A DNA stretch of 64,000 nucleotides from Fuchsiella alkaliacetigena (GTDB lineage: Bacteria; Bacillota; Halanaerobiia; Halobacteroidales; Acetohalobiaceae). This document shows, piece after piece, positions 9,042-17,189 of this stretch (position 1 is the first letter of the stretch; the number at the start of each line of letters is the position of its first letter). The notes below the pieces were generated by a model, which searched no databases, was not told the origin of the DNA, and saw only the letters and a program-made list of their open reading frames with translations. The DNA is taken from NCBI RefSeq assembly GCF_023227765.1, contig NZ_JALKBZ010000001.1, positions 1 through 64,000 on the forward strand, written 5' to 3'. The translations under genes and the position numbers were made by a program.

Positions 9042-10028
9042 TCACCGATAATTTCCCAACATCTCAGCAATAGTCGACTCCATATCCTCACGAAAAGCTT
9101 CAGGCTCCAGCACTTCAATATACTGGGCCTGACTCAAAAGCCACATCTTAACTCCCCTCCCATAAACCTCAGCCTCTATAATATAGCTACCTTCCCTCTC
9201 TTCCACAACTTCAGCAGTAGGCAGTCTATCCAGTACAGCCTCTAGAGAAGGGCCCGCATAAGAGAACTTAAGCTTCATCAACTCTCCCGAGTACATAAAC
9301 TGTATTCGTTTTCTAAATTCACCCTCTTCAAAGCGTTCCGCATAGGGAATATGAAATTTTTCCTTGCTGCTCTCATACTTCTCAATCCGATCCAAACGAT
9401 AGATAGTAGGATGATCAAGATCATACTCACAGATATAGGCCGTTAAATAAAAATAAAACTCCGAAAAGATAATCCCCACCGGCTTAACCTGCCGCCAGCT
9501 ACTTTGCTTACTATTACATTTTCTATAATCTATCTCAATAATTTTCTTTTCTCTAATCGCCTTACTCAAATCCCAGATCGTCTCAAAAAGACTTCTCCTA
9601 TGCTGTACAGGATTATAGTGGAATCTCTCGTTGCTAATTACCTCTTTAATATGCTTATACTCCTCGGGCGCCGACTGTAAAATTAATTTATTCAGCAACT
9701 TATCCATTTCCTCTTTAGTAAAGGCCCGACTTTCCAGTAAAACCTTGCTTAAAACCAGAATCTCCTGATTAGTTAACCAGTCTTCACTCTCCCTTTTTAG
9801 CAGATAACCGCCTTTATCTCTTTGATAAACTAACTCAACCAGACCTTCATAGGGATGAATCTCTGAAAAGTAGGCCCTTAAATCTTCAATATCCCGCTGG
9901 ATAGTCTTTTTAGTTACATTAAATCTTTTTGCCTCATCCCCCTTCTTGATTACTGCTCCCTGATTTAATCGTTCAAAAATACTTAAAATACGCAAAGCTT
10001 TAGATAAAGAATTCGATTTATTTATCAT
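9042..10028 (-). CDS. WYL-domain transcriptional regulator
   Basis: About 328 residues from the ATG at 10028 (GAGGTGG 6 nt upstream). The ATG at 10046 overlaps the previous stop but has a poorly spaced ribosome-binding site. The N-terminus is a winged helix-turn-helix of the YafY/DeoR type (FNVTKKTIQRDIEDLRAYF, about 37-55). A WYL domain with a sensory-pocket pattern follows (IEIDYR, then VKPVGIIFSEFYFYLTAYI, about 160-210), then a WCX C-terminal extension ending in EDMESTIAEML. WYL regulators often sense nucleic acid or nucleotide ligands and repress phage-defence loci (BrxR and CapW are examples). It is co-transcribed with the diguanylate cyclase and lies upstream of the conflict operon. 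Confidence 0.88.
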   Translation of the reverse strand: MINKSNSLSKALRILSIFERLNQGAVIKKGDEAKRFNVTKKTIQRDIEDLRAYFSEIHPYEGLVELVYQRDKGGYLLKRESEDWLTNQEILVLSKVLLESRAFTKEEMDKLLNKLILQSAPEEYKHIKEVISNERFHYNPVQHRRSLFETIWDLSKAIREKKIIEIDYRKCNSKQSSWRQVKPVGIIFSEFYFYLTAYICEYDLDHPTIYRLDRIEKYESSKEKFHIPYAERFEEGEFRKRIQFMYSGELMKLKFSYAGPSLEAVLDRLPTAEVVEEREGSYIIEAEVYGRGVKMWLLSQAQYIEVLEPEAFREDMESTIAEMLGNYR

Positions 10029-10042
10029 TTTTTCCCACCTCA

Positions 10043-11542
10043 TCATCTCCCAAATTCAAAATAAACAAAATAACCATCATCTTCTTTTGCCTCATACATC
10101 GCTGAATCTGCCATTTTGAGTAGCTGTTCTAACTCTTCAGCATCATCAGGATAGATACTAATCCCGATACTAGCTGTTATAGAAATTTCAGAGTCTGCTA
10201 TTAATATTTTCTCTGCAAACAAATGGTTTACCCTGCGCGTTATCTTTTTAATATCTGTCCTAGATTTAATACCGTCCAGCAAAATAACAAACTCATCGCC
10301 ACCTATTCGAGCTACAAAATCCTCTTTCCTTAAAACTGATTTTAATCTGCTAGCCATCTTACACAGCACCACATCACCTATATCGTGACCATAGTTATCG
10401 TTAACTTCTTTAAAATCATCTAAATCCAAGAATAAAATAGCAATTTTACTATCCCTATCTTGATTTCTTTTAACAAGCTCAGCAAATTTCTTAGTAAATA
10501 GTTTGCGATTAGGTAGCTTAGTCAAACTATCGTGATAAGCTAAGTACTCTGTCTTTCTTAATAACTTATCCATTAATAGACTGAAAATTATAAAAATTAA
10601 ACTGACAAATAAAATATTACTCCAAAAAGTTCTTCTTTCATTCCTTAAAGCTAAGTGCTTAAGACTATTATCATAACTAATTCCAGCAACATAGGAGTTC
10701 CACCAATCCAGTTGGCTATTTTTCTGAACTAGATAGGGAATATAACGATCAGCTCTAGAATTAGCATTAATTGCAATAGTCTCCTCTTGAATAAAGGCTT
10801 CTTCAACAACATCTTGTTTTTCTTCAGCAATCTCAACATCAATATAAGGTGGCTCTTCATAATTCACCTCACCTACCAGTTCTTTATCTTGATTAATATA
10901 CTTATAAAAAGAAATATCCTTAACTAAATCATAATTAGCTTTTAGTTGTTTAGCAGTAGTTGTTAAATTAATTTCTCCAACAGGGTATTCTTCCGCTACA
11001 GTAATACCTAATTGCAATAAATACCGATTATCTGGAGTAGGTAAGTAACTATACTTTTTCAATTCTCCTGTATTAATAGAAAGATTCATCCGATCACTTG
11101 CAAAGCTATCAGCAGCTAATCGCTCCTTAAGCAGTTCTGCAAAAGCAGAATATTCCTTAAAGTCCAGATTTAAATCTGGACTAAAAGTTGTTGCTATTAC
11201 CCTCAATTCTTCATCAATAATATATAATTCATAATTCTCCATCTTTTCTTGTAAAGCACTAAGATCCCAATCTAAAACATTAGGATTTTCCCTATATTTA
11301 TTCTCTAATAGTAGTAAATACTCTTCCATCTCTTCAGCTAAATTTTCATCAATCACTTCATAAGTCAATTCTATATAATTGAGGGTATTTAAAATATTTT
11401 CTTCTACCAAAGACTGCTGGTCATGATATTTATTTTTAATTAATTGCCTCGTTTGTCGATAACTGCGATAATAAGCAGTTAGTAAAAGTAAAAAAACAAC
11501 ACACATAATAATATATCTTTTTTTCTTAGCCTTAAACTGCAT
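10043..11542 (-). CDS. Membrane diguanylate cyclase with extracytoplasmic sensor
   Basis: 499 residues. A membrane segment at about 10-25, an extracytoplasmic region of about 280 residues (Cache-like in size and layout), a second membrane segment at about 308-324, then a GGDEF domain. The active site reads RIGGDEFVIL (GGDEF at 414-418). An RxxD product-inhibition site (RKED, 405-408) lies five residues ahead, so it should make cyclic-di-GMP and be feedback-inhibited. No EAL domain is present. It is the first gene of a two-gene operon; its stop overlaps the longer WYL start. Co-transcription with a WYL regulator is not the usual neighbourhood for a diguanylate cyclase. Confidence 0.9.
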   Translation of the reverse strand: MQFKAKKKRYIIMCVVFLLLLTAYYRSYRQTRQLIKNKYHDQQSLVEENILNTLNYIELTYEVIDENLAEEMEEYLLLLENKYRENPNVLDWDLSALQEKMENYELYIIDEELRVIATTFSPDLNLDFKEYSAFAELLKERLAADSFASDRMNLSINTGELKKYSYLPTPDNRYLLQLGITVAEEYPVGEINLTTTAKQLKANYDLVKDISFYKYINQDKELVGEVNYEEPPYIDVEIAEEKQDVVEEAFIQEETIAINANSRADRYIPYLVQKNSQLDWWNSYVAGISYDNSLKHLALRNERRTFWSNILFVSLIFIIFSLLMDKLLRKTEYLAYHDSLTKLPNRKLFTKKFAELVKRNQDRDSKIAILFLDLDDFKEVNDNYGHDIGDVVLCKMASRLKSVLRKEDFVARIGGDEFVILLDGIKSRTDIKKITRRVNHLFAEKILIADSEISITASIGISIYPDDAEELEQLLKMADSAMYEAKEDDGYFVYFEFGR

Positions 11543-12180
11543 TTATATCAGTCCTCCCCTAATTCCCCAGCTAAAATCAAATCCATTTATCATTTTGCTA
11601 ATTCTCCAAATTAATTCCTATTTTATATTATTCGCTATTTTCCTGACACTTTCCTCCACAATTAACCAATTATCAATTAAAACTACATAAATATAATAAC
11701 ATAACCCCTTGGACATATACTGTCCAAATACTACCTGGAATTTAAATAGACAATTATTATTTATAAACCTCAACCGATGATGGGTTTGATGAATATTTAT
11801 CACTCAAATTCCTTCAAATGTTTAAGTAAGTATGATATAATAATAGACAAGAGGTTAAAAAGAAATAAAGATAGCTTACAGATAAAAATAATTATACTCA
11901 ACTAAATTAATAGTTTATTATAAATCCTACTCTAAAAAATATAGACAATGCTATCTATAACCTCATAATTATCTTTAAGTTTAATCTGCCCTGAACAAAC
12001 TCCACACTAGCTTTCCAAGTTAAAATAATTCAAGTACTATCCTAAATAAAACCCTAGCTAAAAAATAGTTATGATATCAATCTCCAGGGCCAGATATCTT
12101 AGCAGGTTTAAATGCAAAATCAGCACTATTATAGTATTATTTTTAAATAAATATTAAAAAAAAGAGGGGGGAGAATAATC
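11543..12180. other. Divergent intergenic region
   Basis: 638 bp between the diguanylate cyclase (minus) and the flavin reductase-like gene (plus). It holds module copy 2 at 11697-11725 on the minus strand and the ribosome-binding site GAGGGGGGAG of the plus-strand gene at about 12163-12173. A 61-codon minus-strand reading frame at 11618-11803 lies here, but it has no ribosome-binding site and overlaps the module, so I do not call it. Nothing else is recognised. Confidence 0.5.
11697..11725 (-). promoter_or_regulatory. Promoter/operator-like module, copy 2
   Basis: Minus-strand promoter candidate TGGACA-17 bp-TATGTT, overlain by a perfect dyad TTGGACA-5-TGTCCAA (11709-11727). It sits 155-170 bp upstream of the diguanylate cyclase start. 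It shares 24 of 29 positions with the copy ahead of the six-gene operon. The dyad over the -35 region suggests a dimeric repressor, most simply the WYL protein encoded by this operon. Confidence 0.62.
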
Positions 12181-12714
12181 ATGGAAATAGAACTTAATGA
12201 ATTTCAAAGGTTATTACCATTACCTATGGCTTTAATCACTACCACTAACGCTGATGGAGTTGCTAATGCTGCTCCTTATAGCTGTATAATGCCAGTACTT
12301 AGACCCTTGAAAGTAGTGGCACTTGCTTCTGCTTTACCTCGTCACACTCTAGCTAATATTCGCGAAACTGAAGAATTCATAATTAACGTGATGGGAGAAG
12401 CGGAGTTTAGAAAGTCTATGGGCTGTGCTAAGGATTATCCAGAAGGTGTTAATGAATTAGAAGAGGTAGATTTAGAAACAGTTCCTGCTAAAAAAGTTAA
12501 GCCACCTCGAATTAAAGAAGCTATAGGCTGGATTGAAGCTAAGTTAAGGAGAGAAGTAGTCGCCGGAGAAGATGAGGATGAGGAGTATGTAATCGTTTTA
12601 GGCGAAGTATTATCTGTAGAAGTAAATGATAAGTACATAAAAGACGGTCAACCAACAGCTCATCCAATAGCAATTTCATTTTTAGAATTCAAATCTTTAG
12701 GTGAAAGTATCTAA
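12181..12714 (+). CDS. Flavin reductase-like FMN-binding protein
   Basis: 177 residues of the flavin reductase/flavoredoxin split-barrel family. The N-terminus reads PLPMALITTTNADGVANAAP (14-33), the usual FMN-binding opening, followed by HTLANIRETEEFIINVM (about 56-72) and a conserved C-terminal HPIAIS. It probably binds FMN and passes electrons between NAD(P)H or ferredoxin-type donors and flavin. The substrate cannot be told. It is a single gene, with AGGGGGGAG before the ATG and a perfect hairpin after the stop. Confidence 0.82.
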   Translation: MEIELNEFQRLLPLPMALITTTNADGVANAAPYSCIMPVLRPLKVVALASALPRHTLANIRETEEFIINVMGEAEFRKSMGCAKDYPEGVNELEEVDLETVPAKKVKPPRIKEAIGWIEAKLRREVVAGEDEDEEYVIVLGEVLSVEVNDKYIKDGQPTAHPIAISFLEFKSLGESI

Positions 12715-12723
12715 GCAAACTAC

Positions 12724-12752
12724 TAGGGATATGGTTAATAACCATATCCCTA
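12724..12752. terminator. Convergent-gene hairpin
   Basis: A perfect 13-bp stem (TAGGGATATGGTT / AACCATATCCCTA) with a 3-nt loop lies between the flavin reductase-like gene (plus) and the hydrolase gene (minus). The following U-tract is weak on either strand. Confidence 0.65.
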
Positions 12753-12767
12753 AAATATTTAAAAGCT

Positions 12768-13580
12768 TTACTTAACAAGTTGATCTAAAAAAGTACTAAT
12801 CTGCTCCCAAAAATTATTTCCATCCTGAATATCATTGTGCCCTTTATCTTCAATTAATTTCAATTCCTTTTCTCCAGCCCACTCTTCATAAAGAGTTTGA
12901 GAATGCTTAGGCGGAATTACCTCGTCATCCTCTGCTACCAAAGCAAGTAATGGAGTATCTATCTGCTCAGCCTCAGCTAAAGAATTAAATTCGTGCTTTA
13001 AAAGAAAATCAACAGGTAAAAAAGGATATATATTTTTAGCAACCTCACTAATACTATCGTATGGTGAAATCAGTACTACTCCGGCTAAATCTCTTTGAGC
13101 TGCTAAATGAACGGCAACTCCGGTACCTAAACTACGGCCCATAGCTACAATGTGTTCTTCATTTATATCATCTCTTTTTGAAAAAACATCATATAAATAA
13201 CGAGCATCTTGAAATAAATTTTCTTCACTAGGCTGACCTTCACTTAATCCATAACCTCTATAATTAACCAATAACATCGACCAATTTTCAAAAAACTTAC
13301 CTTTATCTATCATATTGGAAACTTCTTCGGCATTTCCTCCAAAATAAATTAGTAAAGGAGCTGCTTGAGCATCAGTGGCTGGAACTAACCAACCATGAAG
13401 CTTCTTGTGAGTCGATATTTCTAGCTCAATCTCTTCCACTTCTGGGTACTCACTTTCAATCTCCTGCAAACGAAGTTCAGAAATCGGTCTTTGCATAAAC
13501 AATAAACGTTCTTGAAAGAAATAAGCCATTATTACCACTAAAAAGTAGGCTATTAAAACAATAAATAAAATTTTCCGCAA
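12768..13580 (-). CDS. Membrane-anchored alpha/beta hydrolase (ABHD13/YqkD-like)
   Basis: 270 residues. An N-terminal membrane anchor (IVLIAYFLVVIMAYF, about 7-21) precedes an alpha/beta-hydrolase fold. The nucleophile elbow is GRSLGTG (serine about 149), the acid lies in AEDDEVIP (about 215-222) and the histidine in GHND (about 247-250). The oxyanion strand LIYFGGNAEE and the NYRGYG motif fit the family of bacterial hydrolases related to ABHD13 and YqkD. An esterase or thioesterase on a small substrate is likely; the substrate is unknown. The start is TTG, with AGGAGG upstream. Confidence 0.85.
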   Translation of the reverse strand: MRKILFIVLIAYFLVVIMAYFFQERLLFMQRPISELRLQEIESEYPEVEEIELEISTHKKLHGWLVPATDAQAAPLLIYFGGNAEEVSNMIDKGKFFENWSMLLVNYRGYGLSEGQPSEENLFQDARYLYDVFSKRDDINEEHIVAMGRSLGTGVAVHLAAQRDLAGVVLISPYDSISEVAKNIYPFLPVDFLLKHEFNSLAEAEQIDTPLLALVAEDDEVIPPKHSQTLYEEWAGEKELKLIEDKGHNDIQDGNNFWEQISTFLDQLVK

Positions 13581-13647
13581 ACTATACCTCCTATAATCAG
13601 ATCCAAAAATCTATAGATCTCTAAGTTTAAAAATTTAAAACTACTAA

Positions 13648-14112
13648 CTAACTCAAATCTAATTCCATATAAACAGCGCATTCTTGAATAGCATTTTTAT
13701 AAGGTTCAATCTCTTTAAAACCTAAAGACTTATAAATAGATATAGCCTTTTGCATAGAATCGATAGTACTTAAACGCATCTTTTGATAACCTAAACTCCG
13801 CGCTTCATTAATGATAGCTTTAGCTAAACCCTTTCCTAAACCTGCTCCTCTAAAATCAGGTCTAACATACATTCGTTTCATTTCACAAATATCTTCGCTG
13901 AGTCTCCTTAAAGCTATACAGCCCACTGCTTCGTCATCTACTCTACATAAAAGTAATCGCCCATTAGGACTACTATACCTCCCAGGCAGAGTACTTAACT
14001 CCTTTTTAAAATCTTCAGTATCTAGTTTAAAATCAAAGGACTTTGCATATTCCTTAAATAGATTTTTTACTTGCTCAATCTCTTTTTCTTTTTCTGCCCT
14101 GATTATCTTCAA
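13648..14112 (-). CDS. GNAT family N-acetyltransferase
   Basis: 154 residues. The acetyl-CoA-binding loop is RPDFRGAGLGKGLAKAII (about 88-105, R/Q-x-x-G-x-G), followed by LSTIDSMQKAISIYKSLGF, the typical GNAT C-terminal half. The acceptor is unknown. The start is TTG with only a weak AGGA ahead. A much better AGGGAGGTG lies about 50 nt upstream, separated from the start by a 10-bp inverted repeat. Confidence 0.85.
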   Translation of the reverse strand: MKIIRAEKEKEIEQVKNLFKEYAKSFDFKLDTEDFKKELSTLPGRYSSPNGRLLLCRVDDEAVGCIALRRLSEDICEMKRMYVRPDFRGAGLGKGLAKAIINEARSLGYQKMRLSTIDSMQKAISIYKSLGFKEIEPYKNAIQECAVYMELDLS

Positions 14113-14120
14113 AGTGATTC

Positions 14121-14170
14121 CTGGTTATAAAAAACTAGCTAAAACCAGCTTATAACCAGATTTCACCTCC
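14121..14170 (-). promoter_or_regulatory. Leader hairpin before the GNAT start
   Basis: The arms CTGGTTATAA (14121-14130) and TTATAACCAG (14150-14159) form a perfect inverted repeat. On the minus strand it lies between a strong AGGGAGGTG (14163-14171) and the weak AGGA and TTG start of the GNAT gene; the AGGA overlaps the 3' arm. Possible translational control, or simply an operator. Confidence 0.35.
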
Positions 14171-14406
14171 CTATAATTTAGTAGTTGCCTACAAAAATAT
14201 GATATTCTGTAGGACTTATGTAATATTTCGCTTATTATTAATTATAACATAACTCAGGTACTGTTTTGTAGTAATAGACTATTTTTTTGACAGACCTTAC
14301 CCTTAAATATAGATTTCTACACTTAGCTTTGAATCAACTTCTGAAATTTGAAACTCTTTTATTTAAAATCTAATTAATTTAATTTTAACTAAGAGACTAT
14401 ATTACA

Positions 14407-16854
14407 TTATCTGAATTTCAAAAAACTTACCTCATTACCCTGTTCATTATACCAAAGTTCATCATACAATTTATTAGCTATTTTAATACCCCTACCTCGT
14501 TCCTGAGGATCTTCAAGCTCCCTCTCTATATCTAGCTCCTCCTCAACTTTACTCTGCCAATCAAAACCTGGGCCTTCATCTCTAATAGTAGCTTGAATAT
14601 ATTTTTTATTTACTTCCACTTCAATTTCAATCTGCTTACTTTCATCAAATTGATTACCATGCTCTATAGCGTTAGTTATTAATTCCTGAAAACCAATACA
14701 GATTAAAGCATCATCTTCATAATAGGAAGCAATAAAATCGGACATTTCATTCTGCAACTGATACATTTCTTCACAACAACTGCTAATACTACCCTCAAAG
14801 CTATCAATTACTGGTAATTTATTCTTCAAAGCTAAAAAAGTAATATCATCCTGCCCTTTTTCTTGGCCTGAAAAGCTTTTAAAGTCCTTTCTTACTTTAA
14901 AATTAATTAAATCCGGCGGTAAGCAATAGTTCTGAAGTAATAAATTTTCTAAACGCTCTACTCCATACTGCAACTTTCCCTTTTTCTGCTCAACAGCCTC
15001 TTCAATTAACCCATCTGTAGTTAAAAAAACTAGGTCTCCTGTCTGTAAGTATACTTCTTTTTCTTGATAGTTCATCATCCCTAACTTAATAAAGAGTGCC
15101 TCACTAATCGCTGAGTTGAGAGGCATCCCCTCTACATCTACAGATATAGGAGCTCTCACAGTTTTAATAAGCAACGGCGGCACTTGAAAACCAGCATTAG
15201 CAAAAGTTAATTTATATTCCTTTAAATCTAAAACTCCCATTAAAAGACAGATAAAATAATCAGCTGGGAAATTCTCTTGATGGTATCTTTTAGCTATAAA
15301 ACCTATTAATTCGCCAGGATTTAATTTCTCTCCTTGGCTATGATGATATAATAAGTAATTATTAATAGTCTCTCTTAAAAAGATATTTAACATAGAACTA
15401 TCCAGACCATGGCCACTTACATCGGCTACATAAAACATCAGTTGATTACCTAGTTTCACAACATCATAAAAATCTCCACCCAACTCAGCGGAAGGTTGAA
15501 AGTAAGTATTATAAGCTAAACCTTCTATCTGCGGTAGATCATCATGACAAGGTAAAAACTGCTGATGTAGTTTGCTTCCCTTTTCAAATTCTGCTTCTAA
15601 ATCACTATATAAACTTTCTAGCTCTTGAGTAACGGTATTAGCTAGATTAGTTAAAGCCTTAATAGTACTGCTATCTCGACCTTTATTCAGTTCTATTTCT
15701 GCAACTTCCAATCTATCCTTAGCTGTAGCTTTGACATTCTCACATTCCGATAAAGCAAGTACCGTCAAAGTTATATTCAACAGCTTAGCACCTTGAGAGG
15801 TGGCATTATAAAACTCCCCATAAGTAAAAAAACCAGCAGTTGGAGCAACTTTTTCCAAAAAGCCTAATTCTAAATCTAAATTATCCTGTAAAGCATCCTT
15901 TCTTACTGAACAAGAATAAACATAAATTGCTTGAGCCTGAATTTCAGCTATTATATTTTTAAGTAATTGTTCATTATTAGCCAAAATAGAATCAATATGT
16001 CCATAACCTAAGTATACTTTAGCTCCTTCGGGCACATGGCCTCCAAAGGTTACAGAACCATCTTCGCCTTTAGCCACAGCTCCTCGAGCAATAGAAAAGT
16101 CCTCCTCTTTAATAATTAAAGGAAACTCCGGGCCCGCCACCTGCGGTAAGCCTTGAGCAATCTCTTCACCCAAGTATTTAGCATAAATATCATATACCGG
16201 CTGCTCATCAATGGTATAAACCTTACTTCCTTCGCTCTTAGTAACCTCCATCTCCTTACCTATTAATTTCCAACCTAAGTTATAGTCAGCATAAACCTTT
16301 AATTTTTCACTATTTAAAGCTACACCTACTACCCCACCCTCTAATATCCTGTCATTAAAAAAAATATAGTTATCCTCAAATCTAAAATTATCAGCAGCCC
16401 TACCCCCAGCTATAATTACTTCGCTATTTACAGCTTCTATCCCCTTAATTAATTCTTCATCGATATTTATCCAGTCTGAAAAAAGAATAATAGCCTTAGT
16501 ATTTTCAGAAATTAACTTGTTTCCTAAGCGTTCCCCCAATTCAAAGCAGTCTTCGACTCCGTGATGGCAAACAGCTGCTCCTTGCAAAGAAGTTTTTTCG
16601 AAATTACTAAAGGATAAAACTGTAGTTTCTTCTTGATGCTTACCATTCATTATCTCTCCAGCCGTTGTACTACCAATTACCACTGCTTGGGGCAGTAAAT
16701 CATTAAGCTCAGCCACTACCCGAGTTATATATTTCCTTTCACAAACTCCAGTAAACACCTGAATAAGCAAGTTTCTATCCTCAATTTGTTTATTTTTAAT
16801 AAATTTCCTTAAATTATCCTTATTTTGATAACATATATTTTTTACTTTCATCAT
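14407..16854 (-). CDS. FIST sensor / SpoIIE-type phosphatase / HATPase fusion
   Basis: 815 residues. FIST_N about 28-220 (GSTTAGEIM at 61-69; FSDWINID at 125-132) and FIST_C about 225-370 (YSCSVRKD) form a small-molecule sensor. After a coiled linker comes a PP2C/SpoIIE phosphatase (GGDFYD 459-464, DVSGHG 478-483, TTDGLIE 612-618, DDIT 669-672). Last is an RsbW/SpoIIAB-type histidine-kinase-like ATPase (ELITNAIEHG 724-733, DEGPGF 759-764, GRGI 787-790). One chain thus joins a ligand sensor to both halves of a partner-switching module, a phosphatase and an anti-sigma-type kinase. No anti-anti-sigma or sigma gene is adjacent. It is third in an operon with the HD-GYP protein and a Phd-like protein. 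Confidence 0.9.
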   Translation of the reverse strand: MMKVKNICYQNKDNLRKFIKNKQIEDRNLLIQVFTGVCERKYITRVVAELNDLLPQAVVIGSTTAGEIMNGKHQEETTVLSFSNFEKTSLQGAAVCHHGVEDCFELGERLGNKLISENTKAIILFSDWINIDEELIKGIEAVNSEVIIAGGRAADNFRFEDNYIFFNDRILEGGVVGVALNSEKLKVYADYNLGWKLIGKEMEVTKSEGSKVYTIDEQPVYDIYAKYLGEEIAQGLPQVAGPEFPLIIKEEDFSIARGAVAKGEDGSVTFGGHVPEGAKVYLGYGHIDSILANNEQLLKNIIAEIQAQAIYVYSCSVRKDALQDNLDLELGFLEKVAPTAGFFTYGEFYNATSQGAKLLNITLTVLALSECENVKATAKDRLEVAEIELNKGRDSSTIKALTNLANTVTQELESLYSDLEAEFEKGSKLHQQFLPCHDDLPQIEGLAYNTYFQPSAELGGDFYDVVKLGNQLMFYVADVSGHGLDSSMLNIFLRETINNYLLYHHSQGEKLNPGELIGFIAKRYHQENFPADYFICLLMGVLDLKEYKLTFANAGFQVPPLLIKTVRAPISVDVEGMPLNSAISEALFIKLGMMNYQEKEVYLQTGDLVFLTTDGLIEEAVEQKKGKLQYGVERLENLLLQNYCLPPDLINFKVRKDFKSFSGQEKGQDDITFLALKNKLPVIDSFEGSISSCCEEMYQLQNEMSDFIASYYEDDALICIGFQELITNAIEHGNQFDESKQIEIEVEVNKKYIQATIRDEGPGFDWQSKVEEELDIERELEDPQERGRGIKIANKLYDELWYNEQGNEVSFLKFR

Positions 16855-16916
16855 TTCACCTCATTATTACTCTCCCTAAATCCAAAAAAATCATTTCAAA
16901 CTCAATTTACAACAGT

Positions 16917-17189
16917 TTAATCAAGCAAAGCCTCAATTTCTTCCTTATTTACTGCTTCCTCTAAATCAAGTTCGGTTTCCGCTTTTAGCTCTTTTATTTC
17001 ATTTTCCAAACATTCTATCTTTTCCAGTAGTTCTTTATATTTTTGAATATCAAGCATAACCCCCTGGATTTGATCTTTCTTAATTACAAAAACTGGAGAT
17101 TGCTTGCATTTAGCTAAAGCTTGACTAAAATCATCTGTAATTTCTCCGGCAGAAAATTTAGTTTTGTCATCTAGGTCAAAGTTAATCAT
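16917..17189 (-). CDS. Orphan Phd/YefM-like protein
   Basis: 90 residues. Residues 13-55 (FSAGEITDDFSQALAKC, then PVFVIKKDQIQGVMLD) follow the Phd/YefM antitoxin DNA-binding fold, ending in a Glu-rich helical tail. No toxin gene follows; the neighbours are a FIST-SpoIIE protein and an HD-GYP phosphodiesterase. It overlaps the HD-GYP stop by 8 nt, with GGAGG ahead of its ATG, so it is probably translated together with it. It may be a solitary transcription factor or an adaptor rather than an antitoxin. Confidence 0.65.
   Translation of the reverse strand: MINFDLDDKTKFSAGEITDDFSQALAKCKQSPVFVIKKDQIQGVMLDIQKYKELLEKIECLENEIKELKAETELDLEEAVNKEEIEALLD

Noticed and set aside
11618-11803. 61-codon minus-strand frame
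   Set aside because: No ribosome-binding site, odd composition, and it overlaps the promoter/operator module.
16917-17189. Complete type II toxin-antitoxin module
   Set aside because: No toxin frame lies next to the Phd-like gene; the neighbours are signalling genes.
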